Shown here: one piece after another, positions 32,363 through 43,872 of the stretch
Layout: every line of letters begins with the position of its first letter
How positions within the stretch are numbered: the first letter of the stretch is position 1
Origin: Craspedostauros australis
Taxonomy: Eukaryota > Bacillariophyta > Bacillariophyceae > Mastogloiales > Achnanthaceae
Reading direction: 5' to 3'
Assembly: GCA_026770025.1 (NCBI GenBank)
Contig: JAMXDE010000030.1
Coordinates: 592,001 to 656,000 of the forward strand
DNA: 64,000 bases
The notes under the pieces: model-generated
Told to the model about the DNA's origin: nothing
The model's database searches: none
Seen by the model: the letters and a program-made list of their open reading frames with translations, nothing else
Made by a program: the position numbers and the translations under genes

Positions 32363-33331
32363 TCACCACCATTGCGACAGCCCCAAGTTGTACCAACCGC
32401 TGGGGTACGAGAAATCACCGTACTCTGCAATCAGCTGCTCTCCAGGAACGATATCCTTCGTCGCCGTGGCGGAAAGATGAGCGTTCGGCGCAAACTCAAG
32501 ACCCGTGTTGGCCTCGCCTTCGCGCAACGCCTGATTGACGAACGACCCGGCATCGAGATCCGTGCATGCCTGCACGCCGGAATCCAGCTGGATGACGTAC
32601 GACCATATCAGAACGTCGCAGGAGAGCTGTCTCGGCAATGTGAGAAGAAAATTGCGGAACTGCCAACCCTGCGTGAATCGAGCGGTGTATTTGTTCCGCC
32701 AGATCGGCGTGCCTTGGGCGATGAATTGTTGCGCAAAGACGCCGCGTCCCATGAAGGGATGGTGCCCGACGTAGACAGGGACGGACCATCCGCTGCCGTA
32801 CAGATCATCATTCGGCAATGTGGAATTGGATGGGCCAACGATGGCATTGTACACGCTTCTCATGAACACCCATGTTGCGTCGTCATGAATCGGGCTGGCA
32901 GTGTGGTGGAAATCGGAGCACTTGAGATCCTGATGAAAGTCGACGAGGAAGCCCGCGTTCGTATTGGTCTTGTAGCCTCGTCTTTGGATTACTCTGGGAT
33001 TCTGCTCATTCTGGTCGGCTTCGAAGAACGAGTCTCCATCGTGGTCATCTTGATCATCTTCTTCATTTTCATATTCATTGTCATATTCATCCTCGTCGTC
33101 GGCTTCTTCATCATCGTCCAATTCAGTGTCTTGCTGAGCTATCTTGGCGCTTGTCGACTCCGGTATCCGCGCTTCCTTGTGGAATTCTGTGTCGACGGTG
33201 TTGTCTGGAGCAGCCGAAGCATCGGCATCCAATGACGATGCGCCCGATTCACGGCTGGCTGATACTCGTATGATGCATGCGAGGAGAAGGAATACATTCT
33301 GCAGGATCGTCTTCGTTCTCATCATTCTCAT
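32363..33331 (-). CDS. SET-domain protein with signal peptide (322 aa)
   Basis: An N-terminal hydrophobic segment (TILQNVFLLLACIIRVSAS) looks like a cleavable signal peptide or anchor. Residues ~60-110 are strongly acidic (DDDEEADDEDEYDNEYENEEDD). The C-terminal ~150 residues form a SET-like fold: GRGVFAQQFIAQGTPI (first strand motif), DAGSFVNQALREGEANTG (in place of RFINHSC.PN) and DIVPGEQLIAEYGDF (in place of DI..GEEL..DYG). SET proteins are usually lysine methyltransferases of nucleus or cytosol. Here the signal peptide suggests entry into the secretory pathway, and NHSC is replaced by NQAL, so activity is uncertain. Intronless, complete, ending SQWW. Confidence 0.8.
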   Translation of the reverse strand: MRMMRTKTILQNVFLLLACIIRVSASRESGASSLDADASAAPDNTVDTEFHKEARIPESTSAKIAQQDTELDDDEEADDEDEYDNEYENEEDDQDDHDGDSFFEADQNEQNPRVIQRRGYKTNTNAGFLVDFHQDLKCSDFHHTASPIHDDATWVFMRSVYNAIVGPSNSTLPNDDLYGSGWSVPVYVGHHPFMGRGVFAQQFIAQGTPIWRNKYTARFTQGWQFRNFLLTLPRQLSCDVLIWSYVIQLDSGVQACTDLDAGSFVNQALREGEANTGLEFAPNAHLSATATKDIVPGEQLIAEYGDFSYPSGWYNLGLSQWW

Positions 33332-33599
33332 GTCTTTGCCATGGATCTGGATTCAGGGAGGAGCGAACGTCGATGGTGGCAGTGACAGCGTGTGCCAAGC
33401 TTGATGAATGCAATGAGTGCGGGGCGCGCTGTCTGGTTTGTTTTTGTGCGTTGCGGATCATTTTTTGAAGCTGTTTTTGAAGCTAGCAAAAATACGCCAA
33501 TAGCTGCTTCTGAAATCGGCAGTTGTATTTTTACAATGAGCTAGGAAATGAAGTCTACGAGGAGAGTAGACAAGCAGGAGAGCATTCTTCAAGACTGCT

Positions 33600-36500
33600 C
33601 TACTTTGGACTCCACATTCCCAATCTGTGCAAAGTGAGACGAAGGCAAGATCAGAAGAACACAAAGCAGAGACGATTAGGTGAGAAGGGCGGTGCCATGG
33701 GCATGGAATTGGATACAAGGCGAAGCATGGCATCGCAACGCATGCCACCAACAGAATGCAGGCCGCTTGTGGGAGGCTTTCACGCACCTTGTTTCGAACT
33801 GGAGTCGCCGCAGCTTCTCATCACGCGTGTGGTACTTCTGTTCCATCCTCTTGAACATTTCATCCCATGCAACGCATAATGGTGGCGTGATGATACAGAG
33901 GATGTAGTAGTAGAACGGCAACGCTCCCGCAGTTCCATCCCCTGTGGCAAACACCATGTACAGGACTGTGGTTGTGAAGCAGCATGCAACGCCGACAGTC
34001 CAAGCACGGTTGTTCTGCCATGGACGTTCATCCGTAATGCGATGCAGGCGATGGACGAAGGCCGCGGAGGACGCGATATTGCACAGCATGAAATGGCCAA
34101 ACGCAAGCACGCTGGCATTCACGCGCGCTTGTCCTGTGTATCCGCGAAGGTCTCGGCAACGGATCACTGATGTCCAGTTGTTGCCATCTGCGCAGGATGC
34201 ACCGCCGTCAGGCCCGTCCATGGAGATAACCAACTCGCCGAACGCGATGAGGTACAGCAGCTGCGCAAGGACGGCCGGAAGCACGGACTTCAGCAAGATG
34301 GTTTGATACAACACCTTGCCTTCACGCTTGCCGAATGCGATGGACTGATCATTCTTCGGTGGAACTCGATTCATGCACCGGCGATCCGAATCGGACATGA
34401 CCATGGCAAGGCTCAGTATCGGGACGACGACCTGCAGGTACAGGACCGCCCCAACGGATGGGATGTACGGTATGGCGACGGACACCGAGCACGCCGAGAA
34501 CAGCGCGTACAGCGAGAAACTGAGGCTGGCGGTCACCATGAATATGGCGCCTGATGTGGCAGCCTCGAGCGCCGTGCGACCTTGAGCGATGATGGATGGG
34601 ATGAACGCCGTGGCTTCCACCCCGCGCACGTGAAATGCGCACCACAGTGCCGATATTCGTGACGCAAAAGACACTTCCGCTGGCAACACTGCGTTGCAAT
34701 TCAGCATATCTGGTGCCGACAGCGGCACTTGCACGGTCAAGCCATCCACGCCGATGGCGATGTCCGAAGTTGCGAAGATGTGCGAATTTCGTGGCAGATG
34801 GGACAGTCCATACGTCACCACCGTATCATCGTATTCCTGGAACACCTCGACCTATTCGAGACAGACACATTGCGGGTACGAGCACGAGTACAAGTACGAG
34901 TAGCGATGGAAGTAGTAATTCGAGTATGCAAGTGAGCGAGTCCGTGCAAATGGGTGAGTGAGTGAGTGAGTGTACATACACGCGTAAACGTGTATGGATG
35001 GTACACCGGTATGGCTTGTCGCACTTACCATCTCCTTGGTCGTTTCCTTCGTAGCATCTGTGAACAGGCTCACCAGCAGCGGAACGTTGTCGACCTCCTC
35101 CAAATGCCTGCGCACGCTCTCCACTCCGTGCGGTAAACGAGCATTGACATTCCAATCGGCGTAGTTCGATTTCATGCGATACGGATCATCTTCACCGTCC
35201 ACCAATGGTCGCAGTGAGATGGCGCAGTTCCAGGCAACGTCGATTCCCATCTGCGATGCAATTTCCTTCTGCCGACGCATGTTGCGTGGCGAGAAGTAAA
35301 CGAAACGCACGCCGGAGTTCTGAAATGTGCTCAGCAGCACTTGGATGTCTTGCCGCGGAACAACTAGCGAGCCAAGAACGCCGAGGAAAATCTGATTGTG
35401 CAGCAACGGCCACTCACCCGTCGAAGACTTGTCCTTCAGATTTGGCAATATCGGGTCCCCGGGCTCGTTGTCGAGCAGATAATGCTGTGCGGAGACCAAG
35501 GAATCGTCACAGGCGTTACAGCCAACACCAACGTCAGCGTTAGTCGCAGTATTTGCATTCACAAAAACATCAGCAAGAGAGTGGCCATGTTGGATTGAGC
35601 AGCAGATCAGCAGACACATTCATCATGGTACCTCAACAGACCATCGACGGCTTACATCTCATCCGAACAGCACACTTACCGTGAACTTCTCGCCTTGTTT
35701 GCACCGCTTCTCGAAGGTGTACGGAACGGGACAAAAGCTGAACGCGGCCACGCTGCGATCGCCGAGCTTCCAATCATCAGTCGTCCCCAGGATGGTGTCG
35801 CGATCTTCCTGACCCAGAGGACTCACGGTGGAGCTCTCACCTTGCCACGCCTCCTGACATAGTCGCGTCACCACTTGCGGATCGCCGACGGTCACGATTT
35901 GGTATCCACCGGAGCGGCTGTCCTCCACGATGACGGACGTGCAATCGGGGCGCAGCAATCCCCACCACTGCGATTCCTCCGAGCTGCGCTCGTGCAGATC
36001 CATCTCCTCGCGTCGCTTGGCCAAGGTATTGGAAATCACGTGGATTCGGAAGTGCTCGGTGAAGGTGCTGATGTCGCCCTTTGGTCCTGATGTGCTGGGT
36101 TCCGTTGAGAACCCGATGCATCGTGCCAGCACATCGAGCTGGCTGTTGTACTGCTCTTTGCAGATCAGGTTGGCCAGAGCCCGCTTGCATTTGTCTACGT
36201 CATGTGAGTAATCGTGGTTGGAGGTTGGAGCTGCTGCTGTTGAAGTATCTGTCGGTTGTGTGACTGCAGTCGATGGATCGCTGTCATCGACCAGCAGGCA
36301 TGCCAGTCCAATGCATTTCAACGATGGTAGGTGCTTCCACCACGATGGTTCCTCGAATTGCACTTCCGGCACGGCAACCTCATTCTGTAGCGTGGATCGC
36401 ATCGCCGTCTTGTACCTTTGCTGCTTCTGCTTGTTGCGGTTCCGGCCGATGCCGCTGTGATGATAGCCAAACGTCTCGGACAAGTCGGAGTCCGAATCCA

Positions 36501-38369
36501 TTCCGTCGTCTGCGGCATGGTCAGACATTATTCTGCGGTGCGATCTCGTGAGATGTGATTTGCCTTCCGATGACACGCTGTCGTCTCCACCATCGTGCGG
36601 GTTGTTCGTGCTGTGGGTAGGATGGTGGTCATCATCTTCGTACGCTGGGCAGATATCCAACAGCTTGAGTCCATTCCACGCAGGGATCAGCAGCTGCTGC
36701 GGTATGGCATGCGGTTCGCAGGCCAGTTCATCATCGATGAGGGTGAAGGCTGTCGCCACACCGAGCTTTTCGAAGATGTACATGGAGGCCGACGGGACAT
36801 GGAACTCGTCGCGATCGCCAAATCCTCGACTCCATTGGTCATGTTGATCGTTGCTGGTTTGGAGAGACGACTCTGGAATGATGGCGTTGATCATCTTGGC
36901 GACAGCATGCAGCGACAGACGGTCCACCAGCACGGCGATGAGGTACTTCAGCAACACGACGCGTGGCTTCTGCAGCGCATCGTGATTGTCCTCGCACGTC
37001 CTGCATGAGACTGCATGGTACGGCACCAATATCCTTGCAGTTCCGAGGATCTCCATGCAGATCAAACACGCCGGACTCATCAACGGCAGCAGCCCAAGCG
37101 CGGCAAGGAATGCAAGCGGCAGGACGAAGACGAGATCGCCGTCGTTGTAGTCCAACCGTGTAAAGATGAGAAGGAGGATGCAGACAAAGAGGCATACTGC
37201 GACTCCTGTTGCGACGACCCGCATCGCATTCAACTGGCGATGGACCTGTGGGCTCTTTTGGGGGACTGTCGAATGCAGTGCAATGCAATGTGATATGATG
37301 CAATGTGTAATGCGTTGTAAAGGACACAATTCATTCATACGTGCGAGGATGAAAGGGTCAGTAGTTGTTGCGGATGCTGTTGCAATTGAGCGAAGTAAGA
37401 GATGAAGCGCTAAACTTGCACAACCGTCAAGGATTGGGGACACCACAGCAATCTATGATAATATCACGCAATTGAATCCAGCACATAGAGTCCTAACTGC
37501 ACGCACGTACCTTGCTCTTCCCGCAAGAAATCATCCAACGGCGTTTCCAAGACCACAAAGAGCCGCATATTGCGGCACAACGTGAGCAGCTGATCCGATT
37601 GCTCGGGGATCGTCGTCCTTCCAATCGGCAGCTTCGATGCTTGCGTTGCGCCCTCCATAGTATCCGGCGCAATGCGTTCTCCACGACACATGATACGTTG
37701 ACTTGTCGTATCATCATCGCTCGTTGCGATCAACCGACACCGCGCCGGCGCCAAGTCCCCAATCTGCAACGCAATGTGATCACCTTGCGTCAGCAGCAGC
37801 GTCGGAATCTTGCTCCACGAGCCACGTCTGTCATCCTTGAGGCGGTAGACTGCATAGAAATCGGTCAGCGATGTGCCTTGCAGGATGACGTTGTCCTGTG
37901 TCACGTCGCCATGGCAGGACTGCGTCTGCTTGTCCATCATCTTGAGGAATCGCGACACTTCCTGCAGCTTGCTGTAGTTGGTGCCCGTCGACGACGACAC
38001 GCGGCGGCGTCGGATGAGGAAGACCGTCAGCATCGATCCTGCAAACAACAGAGCCGATCCCACCATCTCCGACAACACAGCCGTGCGGCATGGATCGCCA
38101 AATAGAGAAGAAGAAGGAGATTGAAAGAAGTGAACGGCCATGATGACGCAGAGACAGAGCGACAAGCCGCACGATCCCACGTACAGATCAATGTCGTTGT
38201 TCAAAATGAGGGACGTCCAAAGCTGGCACTGTGCTGCGAATCGCCCGCTGGTTGCGTCCACCGTCAATGGCTGCGACGACTTCTCTCGCACGTTGACGTC
38301 TGCTTGGTACTGCTCGAGAACATCGCGCAGACGGGATCGAGCCTCGTGCCAGGAAAGTGGTCGTGTCAT
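33600..38369 (-). CDS. TMEM94-like P-type-ATPase-related membrane protein, five exons (1329 aa)
   Basis: Exons (minus): 38369-37511, 37265-35680, 35484-35029, 34851-33788, 33624-33600. Donors are CAAG|GTACGT, ACG|GTAAGT, ATG|GTAAGT and AAG|GTGCGT; phases agree throughout (3990 nt). The length is close to human TMEM94 (~1356). Family landmarks are PTLLLTQGDHIALQIGD (actuator-like), LFVVLETPLDD, QIFLGVLGSL, RFVYFSPRN, MGIDVAWNCAISL, NVPLLVSLFTDATKETTKEM, SDIAIGVDG and a C-terminal membrane bundle ending LQFETRLGMWSPK. TMEM94 is an ER multi-pass protein linked to magnesium transport. The phosphorylation-loop position reads FEKLGVATAF, so the Asp of DKTG is Glu and phosphorylation is doubtful. 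The acceptor of exon 2 is the least certain junction; an alternative is GCAACAG|GA further in. Confidence 0.88.
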
Positions 38370-38858
38370 TTGGAATGTGAGCAGTGTCAGCGTTTGGCTT
38401 CTGATTGCGCCTTTGCTTGTGGTGGCAGACAAGTGCACGCTTGAATGCTATGGAAGATGGTGACGGTGGTGGTGGTGTTGGATCTATCGTTGCAATCAAT
38501 AGGATGCATTAACACTCTCTTGCATTGTATAGTAGATTATAGTATAGTATTATATGTGGTATTGACAATGGAACACAATGAATGAGATGATGACAAGCAG
38601 AGATCAAGAGGTGGCGCCATTGTCGGCGGGTGTTTTGTGTTGGTTGGAAATCTCACGAAATCCAGATCTTGCGTAGCCTACAGAAGATATCTAGAAGTCA
38701 GACTGCTTGGCTGTTGTGGTGTCGTCGGTTGGATGCTCAATTTGTCCTCTGGTCATGCAGGAACATCCACGCCATAGATCGCACTCCAGCTTCCTTCCTT
38801 CCTTCCTTCCTTCCAACCACCACATGCCCCTACTAATCCATGATGAATTCATTTCAAA
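38370..38858. other. Interval upstream of TMEM94-like gene
   Basis: 489 bp between two minus-strand genes. Contains an AT-rich TATAG/TATTATAT stretch (about 38525-38560) that may be promoter and a (CTTC)n run (about 38795-38812). No gene seen. Confidence 0.5.
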
Positions 38859-39623
38859 TCAATTCAGATCCTTCACGTTCAACTCGCTGGCCAAGGCCTC
38901 TTCCAACGGAATGCCGACAGTCCCGTACTTCCCATCTCCATCCGTCATCGGCATCAGATGCGGGAACTCTTCGCGTATCGTTTCCATGACCTTGACATGC
39001 AGAATGCGATTGCCGCTATCGCTGAGATGAACGCCATCGCGCAGGTACGAGCGGAATCGCAAAGGGTCGTCGGTGGGACCATCGAGGATGTCGAACAGAT
39101 CGACGACGCAGCAGCAATCGAGCTGCGATGCCACCTTCTTGACACGCGCACCGTACATGCCAGATTCCTCGTTGAAACGATCGGCGGGATCGTTGAATGG
39201 CTTGCATCGTTGCTCGAACCACGTCTCAGTATCGACGGGCGGCGGCGTGATCATTACGATGGGCAGCTCCGCGTCGTCGCCACGCACCTCTGCGACGATC
39301 TGCCGCAAATTGCCTTCGAATTCATCCAACGGCACGTACTGCGGATCATCGACGGGGGCCGCATCGTTGGCGCCCAGCAGGATGGTGGCGAACAGGATGT
39401 CTTGTCGTGACGATGTGCTGTCCAGGATGTTGGGCAGCACGCTCAGCATGTTGCGCGTGTTGTATCCCACGAAGCCGCGGTTCAGTACATCGGCACGGCG
39501 CGAGTAATCGCTGGCCAGCAACGACGCCCAGCCTGCGTCGCCTTGCCAACCGAAGCCTTGTTCCGTCATCGAGTCGCCGAGCAGCAGGATGATGGGGCGC
39601 AGCCGCATGGGGATGGTGATCAT
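38859..39623 (-). CDS. IAH1: SGNH/GDSL esterase, IAH1-like (254 aa)
   Basis: The chosen start is the ATG of MITIPMRLRPIILLLGDSMT; a second ATG 15 nt downstream (39608) is equally possible. SGNH blocks: GDSMTEQGF (block I, nucleophile Ser), GFVGYNTR (block II Gly), LLGANDAA (block III Asn) and RDGVHLSDSG (block V Asp/His). ITPPPVD and the overall length match the isoamyl-acetate-hydrolysing esterase family. It is predicted to be a cytosolic hydrolase of short-chain esters. Intronless and complete. It lies between TMEM94-like and eIF3c genes, all on the minus strand with separate gaps, so no operon-like link is implied. Confidence 0.9.
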   Translation of the reverse strand: MITIPMRLRPIILLLGDSMTEQGFGWQGDAGWASLLASDYSRRADVLNRGFVGYNTRNMLSVLPNILDSTSSRQDILFATILLGANDAAPVDDPQYVPLDEFEGNLRQIVAEVRGDDAELPIVMITPPPVDTETWFEQRCKPFNDPADRFNEESGMYGARVKKVASQLDCCCVVDLFDILDGPTDDPLRFRSYLRDGVHLSDSGNRILHVKVMETIREEFPHLMPMTDGDGKYGTVGIPLEEALASELNVKDLN

Positions 39624-39993
39624 GGCGTCGTCGTGTATATCGCGTTGTATCGCGTTGTGTGGTATGGTGTGGCACAATCTGAGTATGTGGATGCTGCGAT
39701 GATGGCTTTACTTGATGAGCTCTTCTTGGCGCGCGAGTTTTGTCACGCCGATTCGCGCCAACCAAAAGATACGACCACGTTTGCGGGTGCACGTTTGGAC
39801 GCAATCACACGCAAACGCTCACACAGATGAACAACAACGAACGCAATCAGCTCCGACACATTAGTTCACACGCAACCGCCTTCCTCTCATACTCCGCAAC
39901 ACACTCTGCATTTTATTGTTTCTTCATTTCTTGCTTGCTAGGATTTTGTTTGGGTTATTTGCCGTTTGCTTTCTTGTTCGTTCGCTGCGTTGT
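39624..39993. other. Interval between IAH1-like gene and eIF3c
   Basis: 370 bp: promoter of the esterase gene and 3' UTR of eIF3c. No gene seen. Confidence 0.5.
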
Positions 39994-42900
39994 CTAGGAG
40001 CGTCTGGTGCCGCCATCTCTGTCGTTGTTGTTATTGTTGTAACCGCGTCCGCCGCCACGTCCTCGGCCACGACCGCCATAACCTCCACGGCCACCTCCGC
40101 TATAGCCTCCACCTCCGCCATAACCTCCACGACCACCTCCGCTGTAGCCTCCACCTCCGCCATAACCTCCACGGCCGCCTCCGCTATTGCCTCCACGACC
40201 ACCATAGCCTCCGCGACCGCGTCCACCACCTCTTCCGCCTCGTCCACGTCCACCGCCGCGTCCACCACCTCTGCCGCCGCCGCGGCCTCCGAATCGTCCC
40301 CGGCCGCCACCACGGCCACGTCCACGCCCGCGGCCACCGCCGTCCTTCCAGTCTTCGCGGTATCCATGGTTGCCGCTCTCGGCATCCATCAAGCGTTCGT
40401 TGGCATCGGTGAGGTGGGACACTCTGTCGGCGTATCGCAGCGACCTGATCTGCAGGAGCGATGGTCGAACATTTTTCAGCACGCAGGTTTCTGTTGGCTG
40501 ATCCCACGTGGCGGAGACCTCGCGGTTGATGATCATCTTGGAGATGACGCAATGGATCTCGTTCTTCGACATTTCGAACATGCCGCAGAGCTGGGCCAGA
40601 GACAGGGATTCGTACTGTCCAGAGAAGGCGAACATGTAGGTGCGCAGACCTTCCAGCTTGATCTTTTCGGTGAGCATGACCTGGAGATCCTTGCGAGCAT
40701 TCTCGCCTGGCAGCAGCCTCCACACCTTAAGGTTGGTGGTGAGGTCGACGCACGTCTTCCAATCACCCTTGAACAGCGCCTTGGCGGAACGCATGACGAA
40801 GTCACGTGTTTGCTCTGGCGGTCCCGTGAAGACCTGGTGGTTGTACATGTCGTAGAACTTGCGGAAGGTGCGGGAGATGACGTTCGTTCGTCTCGTGTTG
40901 GTCTCGCCAGCAGCCAGGATGGAGGCCATATTGGGGATCTCCAGCAGCATGGCGCTGATGAGGTGGCACGCCTCGAGCAGATCCAGGTTGATGTGCTGAT
41001 GGTACGGAATCTGCCGACGCTTCTCGGCCTTCTCCTGCTCCTGCGTCTTGTCGTGGTATCGCGCCATGCCTTGGGCTAAGGCCTCGCGCACGCGTCCGGC
41101 GCAGACCTCGCTGAGGCATTTGTGGGCCTCGTAGATCTTGCCGTGACGGAATGCGCACATACCGAGGGTCGCCATCATTCTGTTGAAGAGGATCAAGGTC
41201 GCGGAATCCTCGGATTGGTAGATCTTATCCTGAAGGTGCGACATGAGCAGCAGATCGCGGGCCTCGAGGAAGCGGTCGTGCAGGGCATGGTGGAAGACGC
41301 TGCAGATGATGGCCTTCGTCTTGGCGCCTTCCGAACCGTTCTTGAACATGAACTTGCAAAGGTCGTTGAGCTGCTGCGACAGATCGATCTCGTCGTCTGG
41401 CTCTGGCAACACGGGCTTGCCAAGCGCAGCGGCGGGGTGGGACACGGCGAAGTCATCGCTTCCCTTCTCGTTGGTGATGCAGGCAGGGTGCAGAGCCGCG
41501 ACGGCTCCGAACTGCTTGTTGTACTCGGCTGCCTTATCGACCTGCTTGGCGATGGTGTCGTGCCTGTAGTACAGATGCTCGATGCGGCGTTCCGCCAAAC
41601 GTGTTGCCTCGAGGGTGTCACCTTCACGCTCGTAGTAGGCTTGCATCTTGCCCATGAGCTTGAGGAGTCGCGATTCGTCGAGCAGCTTGGCGACGTAGTC
41701 GCCGGAGTGCTGGGAGGCGTTCTGCAGACTCTTCGTGTACTCCTCCTCCAATCGCGTGACGTGCAAGGAGAGCGATCCGACCACCTTGATCTCCTTCTTT
41801 TCCTCGTCGCTCAGTGCCTCCTCCTTCTCCACGCGCAGACGCTCCGCGCGCTGGTCGGAAGTCTCCGGCTCGCCGGTGTGAGGATTGACAAGCTCCTCCT
41901 TCTGCCCCATGGCGGCGATGGCACCATCCGTGCCGATGGCGCTGGCCTTCATCTTGGCACCCGTTCCGACGAGCATGTCGGCCTCATCGATGGTCTCCAT
42001 GCCCAGATGGTAGCCTTCGTCGACGAGGACCATGGCGATGCGCTCGAGGTAGGACGTGCAGGATCTCCAGAGGGCGGAGTCCATGTAGTCATCCATGGTC
42101 TTGTTGAGACCGAACTGGGCGCTGATGACGTACATGAGAACGGGGATCTCAATGCGCGGTCCGAACTGCGTGGACATGCGGTAGATCCCCTCGAGCTGGC
42201 GCAGGACCTGGCGGTTGTCGGTTCCCTTGCGTCCGCGCAAAGAGGCGAGCTCCTTGATCTTGCGCTGGATGACTGCCGCGGTGAGGCCTTCCTCCGGGAT
42301 GACGGTCTTTGGCGCGCGGATGGCTTCGTGATCGCGCGACACGGTGGTCTCCTTTTTGATGGCATCGGCCTGCTTGGCACCTTCGGCCTTTGGCTCCTGC
42401 TTCTTCTTCTCCTTCTTGGATGGGACGGTGTTCTTCTTCAACCAGCGGGCGCGTCCCTTGAGCTGAGAGTAGGCACCGGCCTCTTCGTCTGAGCTTGCGG
42501 AGTTGTCGGAATCGGAGTCCCAGTTGACGGACTTGTTGTCATCGTCGTCGTCGCCGTCACTGTCGGAGTCCGAATCGCTGTCGCTGTCGGAATCCTGTGG
42601 AAGATGAGAGGATTGGATTGTGAATGGAAAGTGTTCATGTTGGTGTTGGTGAGGTGCATGATCGGTGTTAGAAATGGAAAAGAGTGTGGGTACGTGCACG
42701 AGCACGAGCACAAGGAGGATGGAATAGAAGAGCTTCATGCATGATAGCGCAGCATCCATGTTCATCTGTTTGCGCTCGCGAATGCCCGTCCACTCCAGCA
42801 AACCAGCTGAGAGGGAGAACGGACACAGAAACAAACAGGATCCATCTCTCCTCCTCCTCTCCCTTCGCCTCGCCTCGAGCATGGGACAACCATGGTGCAT

Positions 42901-43872
42901 CATGGCGTTTGCACCGTTTCACTATCACTCAAGTACTGAATTGGTACAGCACGAAGTTTGTCTCATTCAAGCAAGAACAACCCGCTGCTCGTGCCGCTTT
43001 GACAGCGACACATGGATGAACGTGCGGATCGGCCTGAGATCGGAAACGAGGAATTCATCTCACGGATTAGGCGAGTGAATTGTCATCCTTGTGATGTGTT
43101 GCTCGTCCAGAGGGTGTTGGGGAGATAGATAGATGGAGAGAGAGGGATACAAACAGACACACGCACACACAGAGGCAGAGAGAAGCACGGTCGACACAAC
43201 CAACATTGCAGGTGAGAAACTTACGGAATCCTTCTTCTTCTTCTTGTCATCGTCCGAATCGCTGTCGGAATCCGAGTCAGAGTCGCTGCTGCTACTGCTG
43301 CTGGAGTCGCTGTCGGAGTCGTCGCCGGAACCATCATCGTCCTCCTCATCATCCTCCATGGGGTTCTCGCGGTAGGCCTTCATGACGAGGGTGTAGGGCT
43401 TGTTGTACTTCTTGAGCGTGAGCTTCATGCGCTGCAAGGCGCGGTTCTGGCGCTGCGAGAGCTTCTTGACGGCCGCCTTGTCGGCCAGGTGCACGGGCAC
43501 GTAGTCCTCGAGGTCCACGAGGATCTTGACGAGGAAGCGCGGGATGCCCTCCTGCAGGATCTTCTTGTGCTTCGTCATGGCCTTGGACAGCTCCTCGAAC
43601 TCCTGCTGGATGGCGTAGTAGTCCGGCGGCGCCTTCATGCCCTGGCGGATCGTGGCGATGCTCTTGCGGAAGCTGTCCATGGCGCGCTCCTTGCCGGATT
43701 TCACGACGCGCACTTCGTCGTCGGATGAGTCGCTGTCGGACAGCTCGGCCCAGCGGTTGGCGCCGGCGCCGCGGTTGTTGTTGTCGTCCTCGTCGCTGGA
43801 GTAGTACGACGACGAGTCATCGGACGATGAGTCGCTGCCGGACGACGAGTCTCCTGCCCAGAATCGGCTCAT
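39994..43872 (-). CDS. EIF3C: Translation initiation factor eIF3 subunit c, two exons (1082 aa)
   Basis: Exon 1 is 43872-43225 (216 codons, ends GATTCC|GTAAGT). Exon 2 is 42594-39994 (entered at CCACAG|GATTCC). Phase 0. Starts MSRFWAGDSSSGSDSSSDDS, the typical eIF3c N-terminus, followed by the helical N-terminal domain (AMTKHKKILQEGIPRFLVKI). Ser-Asp acidic repeats lie on both sides of the splice junction. The NIP1 core and the PCI domain follow (HQHINLDLLEACHLISAMLL ... QYESLSLAQLCGMFEMSKNE). eIF3c is a core subunit of eIF3 on the 40S ribosome and binds eIF1/eIF5 through its N-terminus. The C-terminal ~115 residues are an RGG/GGYGG tail longer than I recall for most eIF3c proteins, adding RNA-binding potential. 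Confidence 0.93.
40089..40196 (-). repeat. 42-bp coding minisatellite in the eIF3c RGG tail
   Basis: Two full and one partial near-identical 42-bp units encode repeated GGRGGYGGGGGYSG. Differences between units are single bases. Confidence 0.85.

Noticed and set aside
41122-42492. 456-codon frame antisense to eIF3c, and a similar 387-codon one at 39916-41079
   Set aside because: Antisense shadows produced by codon bias; the sense strand is unmistakably eIF3c and the RGG tail.
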